DNA from: Strigamia acuminata
Lineage: Eukaryota; Arthropoda; Chilopoda; Geophilomorpha; Linotaeniidae
Length of the DNA stretch: 64,000 nucleotides
Reading direction: 5' to 3'
Assembly (NCBI GenBank): GCA_949358305.1
Contig: OX442314.1
Location: 39,405,211-39,469,210 of the forward strand
Shown here piece by piece: positions 58,084 to 64,000 of the stretch; position 1 is the first letter of the stretch, and each line of letters begins with the position of its first letter. Below the pieces are notes generated by a model. The model was not told where the DNA came from. It worked only from the letters and a program-made list of their open reading frames with translations, and ran no database searches. A program made the translations under genes and the position numbers.

Positions 58084-59200
58084 TGACGGGGAGCAGAGCT
58101 GGGAGTCTGCCGCAAGAAAGGAGCGGAGGTCCCCCGATCGTTCAAGCAAGCAGCCAGCGCGCGCAGAGAAAGAAGCGCCCGCACCGATGGTTTGAGCAAA
58201 AAGCGCCCAGCGGTTTCTCACCGGGTCGTAACCCAAGCAGCAGAGGTTTGGAGGAGTTACACGTCGGGGAATCGTTTGGAGCGACGGGGTCGGCTAACCA
58301 GATGGAAAGGGCGAGAACGACGCGGGTTGCGAGTGAAGCAAGTTGCGAGAAAGAAACGATCTGCGTTTGTTGTGACCCGACTGGACCGGGGTCAACGAAG
58401 AGTTTCTCTCGTGACCTCGTTTCGGGTGTAAGGGGAGCCGCAAGCGCGTCTCCCTTCCCTCAGTGCATTGACATCTAGTCAATGGACAGGCGTCTGCCCT
58501 GAGGGAGTGGGGATGGTTCGTCCACCCCACCATTGGGTGATTCTGGTCACCTGTCAACCCCGCTTTGTGCAAAGGAATGTGCCTTGCACTGAGCGGGCAG
58601 AACCAACACAACCATCAAACGAGAAACACACGTAAAATCCGTCGTCCTACAAGATCAGGCCCAAGTAAAAATACTGGGATTGACCGAGGACAAAGGACAA
58701 TTTACCGTGAGTACGTTTGGTCAGTGTCAAACTCCGCAGAGTAACCTGCGAGATAAGATTACCACACTATTTTAGCACACCAGCTAGAAATAGTAAAAAC
58801 CACTCCAGTTTAGCGAGTTGTGCAGACAAACGGTCGCACAAGCCTAAACTGCAGTAAAACCACGACGAGCGTTCCCGCCGCTGTGTGACCGCCGGGAACC
58901 AGAAGAGTCCGCCGCTGTGTGATCGCCGGACACCACACAAAAACCTAGACAACAGCCCGAAGTAAGTCTTTTAACTAAGCATTCACTCGCGCCCGACCAG
59001 CGTGAGCCCGAAGGACCAGCCAGAGACGAGCCGAGGACGCCATATTGCCACGCCGGCCCAAGACGACACCACGTTGCCACAACGAGGACGCCATCTTGGA
59101 CGCGAACGAAACAAAGGACGACCTCGCCGATTCCAGCCAGCTTTCATCTTACCTTTACCTTTTTATTTCCCATCACCCATTCCGATTTACCTTTTACTTA
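58084..59200. other. 5' leader of one LTR element and LTR of the next
   Basis: GC-rich with several mutually exclusive frames. Somewhere here the LTR of the gypsy element at 59384 begins, since that LTR ends at 59383 (GCGACA). The start cannot be fixed without the 3' LTR. Confidence 0.4.
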
Positions 59201-59251
59201 CCCTTTATATATATATATAAGATATATCTGTACATTGCCCCGCAGAATAAA
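59201..59251 (+). promoter_or_regulatory. LTR core promoter and poly(A) signal
   Basis: A (TA)n TATA box (about 59204-59220) and AATAAA (59246-59251), 30-40 bp apart and 135 bp before the LTR end, give the U3-R layout of a retroelement promoter. Confidence 0.65.
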
Positions 59252-59385
59252 TCTATATTATATTTTACCTTTTATATCTGTGTAATCATTTCTTTGGGTA
59301 AACCGCTTGAGCAAAGCGGTAGTGAGTTAGTCGAATTAAGTAATCAACCCACGAGTTAGCGACGGTTAGAGTTGAGCGCGACACG

Positions 59386-59403
59386 TGGGGGCCTGTCCGG
59401 GAT
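59386..59403 (+). other. primer binding site, tRNA-Pro type
   Basis: TGGGGGCCTGTCCGGGAT, two differences from the classical tRNA-Pro site, two bases after the LTR end CA at 59382-59383. The gag ATG lies 52 bp downstream. Confidence 0.75.
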
Positions 59404-59455
59404 CAAGTTGAATAACTGATTCTAACCTGTGATTACATCATACCCAAAGCAAGAA

Positions 59456-62400
59456 ATGGCAGATAATACCCGAGTAACAGATTCCGACTCCGACGCAAAC
59501 AAGAGAGCCGGCAGTCGTAAAGGCGCCGACTATCACTTGCGATCTGGAGGTCCCTTACCCAAAGCCTCAGCGCACGAAGCGAGGCAAAAACGGCGTAAGC
59601 CTAAACCCGATCGTAGAAGCGCATCAGAGGCATCGCACCCGTCTCGCACCGAGACGAGGCAGCGATTGGACGAGACAGAGCGGGGTGAAGAGCAATCTCA
59701 CTCCAAACTGCCGCGTTCTAACCGTGACGACGAGACGAGCGGAAACGAGGTTTTATCCCGTAACCAATCGCCTCGTCTAACGCACGACACCGAGGTGGGC
59801 AGTCCGAAAGCAGCGTCTCCGATACAAAAGACGGCCTCAAATACGACCGCTAATTCGGCACTAGACACGCCAATTACGCACAGTCGACCAGCCTCGGTAG
59901 TGTCTGAAGGGCACAAGTCCAACTCGTCCTCTGTCAAGCGTGTTTCGAGCCAGCCTTACAGCGTCTCGGGCACCTTGATTGATGCGATGCAATTGGCACA
60001 AGCGGAGGGAGTGAGATACACCCTTCCGACGGGGAAGATTACAGTGTACGAAACGTTACAAATCGTACGTGCAGCTTTAAAAGCGCACAGTGTATCCCCA
60101 CAAATCACCATTGTTGAAGGTGCACACGCTCAACAATTGGTTGATTCCGCTCAATTTGAAGCGGATGCAGAGAACGAGGCTCGACAAGCCATTCGCGAGA
60201 GACGGAGGAAGCTGGCGGAAAGAGAAGCGCAAGCTCTCGAGTACGGCAGAACCCAGCCCAATCCGACTACTCCCGAGGAGGTAGAAATAGTTGACCGAGC
60301 CCTGAGAGCACATCGATATGCTTTCCACTCGCAACAAGAAGCAGAGCGAGCATTTATGGCCAGATTGCGACGAGATGACCCGAAATCCGTTCGCAAACCA
60401 GAGGTCAGTTCATCCGAGCTGTCCGACGAGAGCCTAGAGGGAGACCCAAAGCGCACGCCGAAGGCCAAACCCAAACCCCAGCCGGAGAGGGCGACACCAG
60501 CTACTCCGAGCAAGAGAGATGCGTCGGCCAGAGAACAACAAACTCGGCCCCGCATGAAAGCTCTCGATTCAGCCACAAATAATGCGATAACGCGGTTAAT
60601 CAACGCTAATAATGCTAGGCGAAATGAAGAGCAAGCTCTCACAAGCCAACAGCATGATGATCCGCAAGGGACTGAGTGGCAACAACCAGTGCCCATCCTT
60701 AAAGACGACGAGTCGTCAAGGAGACAATCGCATGATCGCACCTCTTCGCGAGAAGAAGGCAAACGCGATGAAAGACCGAAATATTATCGCTACGGAAATA
60801 GTGATTCGTCGTCAGATGGACTGGAGTCAAATGCACCCAGTCATCACGATTCGGAGAGAGGTTCTGGAGAAAGACGAAGGGAAAGAGAACGCGATGAACG
60901 CAGGGAAAGGGAACGTGACGACCGTCGTAGGGGCCGGAAAGAGTCAAACTCTTCACGGCGCAACCCGCCACGCCGCTCACCGTCTCCCGACCCCAGCTCC
61001 GACCCCTCATCCAACGACGACAGACGAAAGGATAAATCAAGTAATCGCCGGAAGAGATCCAACTCTCCGCGCGATAGAGAGAAACGACGTCGATCGGAAA
61101 ATAGCGACCACCGACGGGAGGAGTTTCAGGACCTTCCCCGACAAAGCGCGTTTACCGATTCGACGGGTCGACAGTATACGATGGGAGAGCTTGGAAGAGC
61201 CCTGCTTGGCTCGTTGAAGGCCGAGGGAATCGATCTGAGCAAACGAAACGATCGTAATCGTAGCACTGGTGACCGCGTAAAGAAAAAATATGCTGTCTCC
61301 CGACGTGACACCATGAGTGTTACCGGGAATATTAGGTGGCAATTTTATATTCAGAACCGTTTCGACGGGTCCTGGAAAGCGGGAGATCGCTTCCTTGACG
61401 AAGTAATTCGAATTAAGACTGCCACTAAAGCCACCGTAGGAGACATGCTCACCCACGGTATTGTCGAGCTAATGACAGGCTCGGCACGTGAGTGGTACCA
61501 AGGATTGAAAGGCGTCAATTGGGACGACTTTTTAATGAGATTCGACCTACGCTACGGCGAGACACCCGAAGAGGTGAGCCGAAAGATGCGAGGTCTTCGC
61601 CAGATGCCTGGTGAAACCATAATGGATTACGACATTCGCGCCAGATTGTTGTTCGAAAAGGCCCCGATGGAATTTCATGCCACGGGATTCAACCTTTTCT
61701 TTCTCGGCGGTTTGTCGGAGTACTCGCAACGGGTGTTACTTGAAGAAAGGGCACCGACAGGAGGCAGCTACGAGGAGATGAGCGCCTTCCTGTTCGAGAA
61801 CACGATAGATATCGAGAAGAGGTATTATTCCGCTTTACCAGAAGCGGAGAAAGCAGCAACCGCAAAACGTCTCAAGTTGAGTGCGGAAAGATATGGGGCG
61901 ACAGATAAAATTATGCGCCCTACTGAATATCTTAGCGGTATAATGGAGCTGGCAGAAGCTAGCGTTGGTTTACAAATAAAAAATAAACTGACATCCACGC
62001 TGCCTTCCAACCCTTTGGCCGCCCCTAAAAAGGCACCGACAGCGTCAGCCATGCAAGCGACACTGGAGGAGGTCAAGGAGGGGGAGGAAGCCGGACAAGA
62101 TGCCGGAAAATCAGACGAAAAAGAAGAAAAAGACGATTATTCGACGGACGAAGAAATACGAAGCTATCGCGATACCTTATCAACGGGTTGCGATGAGGAA
62201 GGACCGCTAGTACATCTCATCCATCGAGATAGAGCGGTAGAAGAATTTCGCGCCAGGTTAAAACCAAATGCCGGCCGAATTCCGAAGTATTTTCGGAAAA
62301 ATTACACGCCACCGTCGAAAGCAGACCCTGAAAAGAAAAAATCGACTGAAGCCCCAAGAGACAAATCAAATATTCGTTGTTTCAAGTGTAACCAACCGGG

Positions 62401-62539
62401 TCACTATTCCAATGAGTGCCCAAGAACAGCGAAAGAAGACGCTAAATTTGACGCAATAATGAAGCAGATGGCAGAGATTAAACTCGCCATGGCAAAAAAC
62501 GAGTCAAAAAACGAGTCAGCGCAGGCGGCGAAGAAATAA
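59456..62539 (+). CDS. gypsy gag polyprotein, intact, with an RS-like region
   Basis: ATG at 59456 gives 1,027 residues; an in-frame GTG nine codons earlier is unlikely to be used. Residues 1-430 are charged and probably disordered, with short helices. Residues about 441-557 are packed with RRRERERDERRERERDD, RSPSPDPSS and RKRSNSPRDREKRRRSE, like the RS domain of splicing factors. Residues about 610-780 contain the capsid fold (REWYQGLKGVNWDDFLMRFD, MPGETIMDYDIRARLLF). A single CCHC knuckle (CFKCNQPGHYSNEC, 62378-62419) lies near the C-terminus. Gag coats the RNA and builds the particle. It is unusually long for a gypsy gag (often 300-500 residues). The end overlaps pol in the -1 frame. Confidence 0.92.
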   Translation: MADNTRVTDSDSDANKRAGSRKGADYHLRSGGPLPKASAHEARQKRRKPKPDRRSASEASHPSRTETRQRLDETERGEEQSHSKLPRSNRDDETSGNEVLSRNQSPRLTHDTEVGSPKAASPIQKTASNTTANSALDTPITHSRPASVVSEGHKSNSSSVKRVSSQPYSVSGTLIDAMQLAQAEGVRYTLPTGKITVYETLQIVRAALKAHSVSPQITIVEGAHAQQLVDSAQFEADAENEARQAIRERRRKLAEREAQALEYGRTQPNPTTPEEVEIVDRALRAHRYAFHSQQEAERAFMARLRRDDPKSVRKPEVSSSELSDESLEGDPKRTPKAKPKPQPERATPATPSKRDASAREQQTRPRMKALDSATNNAITRLINANNARRNEEQALTSQQHDDPQGTEWQQPVPILKDDESSRRQSHDRTSSREEGKRDERPKYYRYGNSDSSSDGLESNAPSHHDSERGSGERRRERERDERRERERDDRRRGRKESNSSRRNPPRRSPSPDPSSDPSSNDDRRKDKSSNRRKRSNSPRDREKRRRSENSDHRREEFQDLPRQSAFTDSTGRQYTMGELGRALLGSLKAEGIDLSKRNDRNRSTGDRVKKKYAVSRRDTMSVTGNIRWQFYIQNRFDGSWKAGDRFLDEVIRIKTATKATVGDMLTHGIVELMTGSAREWYQGLKGVNWDDFLMRFDLRYGETPEEVSRKMRGLRQMPGETIMDYDIRARLLFEKAPMEFHATGFNLFFLGGLSEYSQRVLLEERAPTGGSYEEMSAFLFENTIDIEKRYYSALPEAEKAATAKRLKLSAERYGATDKIMRPTEYLSGIMELAEASVGLQIKNKLTSTLPSNPLAAPKKAPTASAMQATLEEVKEGEEAGQDAGKSDEKEEKDDYSTDEEIRSYRDTLSTGCDEEGPLVHLIHRDRAVEEFRARLKPNAGRIPKYFRKNYTPPSKADPEKKKSTEAPRDKSNIRCFKCNQPGHYSNECPRTAKEDAKFDAIMKQMAEIKLAMAKNESKNESAQAAKK

Positions 62540-64000
62540 CTTCTCGACCGTCTGCGCCATTCATGAAGAAGAAGGGGTTTAACAAAGGGTTCGATAAGCC
62601 GCCACCAGTCAAAGAAATGGGTAGTGACATAGCTAACGCCCAAATTCAAGACAGGGCCAACAACGCTTTGCAGGTAATTACCGCAAACGCTGAGGCTGAG
62701 GCGGAAGAACCGAACCTACTGCTTGAAGAATTACCTCAAGTAGTCGAAGACACAGAAGAATTTCGTGTTTTCATGTGCAACGTGGCGGTCGAATACACCA
62801 ACCGCCTATGCATGTTGCCCATGACAATAGAACGTGAAAAAATTATGGGACTGCTAGACTCGGGAGCAGATCGCTCGTTCGTTTCCGAAGACATAGTAGC
62901 ATCATTGGGTCTCACCGATAAGATAAAAGGCGTTAATAAAAATATACGTCTAAAAACCGCCAACGGAATGGCGCGTCCAAAAGGAGTTATATTATTGACC
63001 ATGGAGTGGCTCGGAGGGGTAGAACAGCACCCTTTCCTGGTCCTGCCCACATGCGACAGAATTTTTCTGTTGGGCTTAGACCTCATGGCGTCAATGGAAA
63101 TACAACCAAATCCAATAACGAAATCTTGGAATTATATCAGAAATGATAAGGAAAGACCCGCAATTGTCGTGCCACCAGCTCTTGTAAAAGAAGCGGCCGA
63201 CAAGACACAGTGGGAGAAAGGCCTAAAGAAATTCGTTCAAGACTACGATTTTAAAGCATTCGTAACAGAATTGCAACGGGACAATGTAGTGGAAACGCTT
63301 GTCGCCGACGCCGCTTTAGAATTAAACGAAGCGGCAGCCCTACGAAGGGTCCTACTTAAATATGAGGGGATCCTGTCGAAAAAACCGGGCCGAACGAATA
63401 GGGCTATTCACGAAATTAAATTGACGGATAATAAACCTATACGAGTTGCGTATAAGGGAATGAACCCGCAAAAACGTGAAATAGTGCAAAAAATGTGCCA
63501 AGAAATGCTAGACAGTGGCATTGTCTCCGAGGCCCAGGGAGAATACGCGACGCGAGTTGTGCTCGTGATGCGCCCGGGCTCGGACCCCCGCCTATGCATT
63601 GATTACCGCCCATTAAACGCGGTGACAGAGATAGATCCCATACAGATGCCGTCTATCGAATCCATTTTGAGAGAGCTTAGCCCCTTTTCTTGGGTTACGA
63701 CGATGGATCTGTCGAAGGGATACTGGCAAGTTGAGATGAGGCCAGAGGATAAGCTAAAAACAGCATTTTACTCGCCAATTGGACGGTTGATGTTCAACGT
63801 CATGCCATTTGGTTTAGTGAATGCTCCCAGTACCTTTCAGAGACTAATCGAGAGCGTATTGGGCGATATATTGCACCAGTTTGTGTGGGCATACCTAGAT
63901 GACATAGTTATTGCCTCTAAAACATTTGAAGAGCACATTGAGCATATCGACCAAGTGCTCACCCGGCTGGCAAAAGCTGGGTTACACGTGCACCCGGGCA
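62482..64000 (+). CDS. gypsy pol (protease and reverse transcriptase), continues beyond the window
   Basis: Open without stops to the window edge. Protease: LLDSGADRSFVSEDIV (active site D-S-G) and an ILG-like FLLGLDLM. RT: HEIKLTDNKPIRVAYKGMNP, RLCIDYRPLNAVTEIDPIQM, VTTMDLSKGYWQVEM, NVMPFGLVNAPSTFQRL, and AYLDDIVIAS, which is the intact Y-x-D-D catalytic box. Expressed as a gag-pol fusion by -1 frameshifting. It first encodes a 100-residue linker (from 62563: MKKKGFNKGFDKPP). RNase H and integrase should lie beyond 64000. No inactivating change was seen, so this element could be active. Confidence 0.93.
62494..62512 (+). promoter_or_regulatory. tandem A AAA AAC slippery sites for -1 frameshifting
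   Basis: In the gag frame two heptamers A AAA AAC occur at 62494-62500 and 62506-62512, both in correct phase. The pol frame opens at 62482, just after a TAA at 62479-62481, and gag stops at 62537. Shifting -1 at either site leads into pol. A AAA AAC is the slippery site of several retroviruses. A downstream pseudoknot was not evaluated. Confidence 0.8.

Overview
This is a stretch of animal (metazoan) nuclear DNA, probably from an invertebrate and possibly an arthropod. Short GT-AG introns split recognisable animal genes, the gaps are AT-rich, and most of the window is dead or dying transposable elements. No rRNA, tRNA, CRISPR or bacterial operon signal was seen. The species cannot be named from the sequence.

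Host-type genes lie between about 25.8 and 42.6 kb. They are a single-exon CHK1-like kinase (minus, 25783-26697), a single-exon cullin-5-like gene with a frameshift (minus, 29135-31395), an apparently intact six-exon triosephosphate isomerase gene (plus, 32634-34447), an apparently intact seven-exon CAMK/HUNK-like kinase gene (plus, 34755-38586), a short C2H2 zinc-finger gene or fragment (plus, 40382-40789), an orphan receptor-tyrosine-kinase exon (41810-41969) and an unplaced minus-strand exon (42451-42580). TPI and the HUNK-like kinase are head-to-tail and about 300 bp apart.

The first 25.7 kb is a transposon graveyard. It holds Ty3/gypsy fragments, P-element/THAP9-like and PIF/Harbinger transposase pieces, MADF/BESS accessory ORFs, two YqaJ-like nuclease fragments with a SWIM-type finger further upstream, and two copies of a roughly 2 kb unclassified repeat. 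A 2.0 kb non-autonomous LTR element (9267-11301) with apparently identical 209-bp LTRs sits inside an older gypsy pol gene. Its internal region carries a GC-rich array of hairpin-forming 27-bp units instead of gag-pol.

From 42.9 to 48.6 kb there is a second nest. A complete gypsy element (43363-47705, minus) with very short LTRs and an AGAGG target duplication is inserted in a LINE reverse transcriptase. After that come a probable solo LTR, several fold-back or MITE elements, a 1.4 kb fold-back built from 16-bp repeats (54077-55450), a gag 5' fragment with a SAP-like motif, and a BEL-type tRNA-His primer site. The window ends inside a gypsy element with intact reading frames (PBS 59386, gag 59456-62539, pol to the edge). 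Its gag and pol overlap in the -1 arrangement with two consecutive A AAA AAC slippery heptamers.

Primer binding sites resembling tRNA-Pro, tRNA-Ser, tRNA-Leu and tRNA-His show that at least four LTR lineages have been active here.
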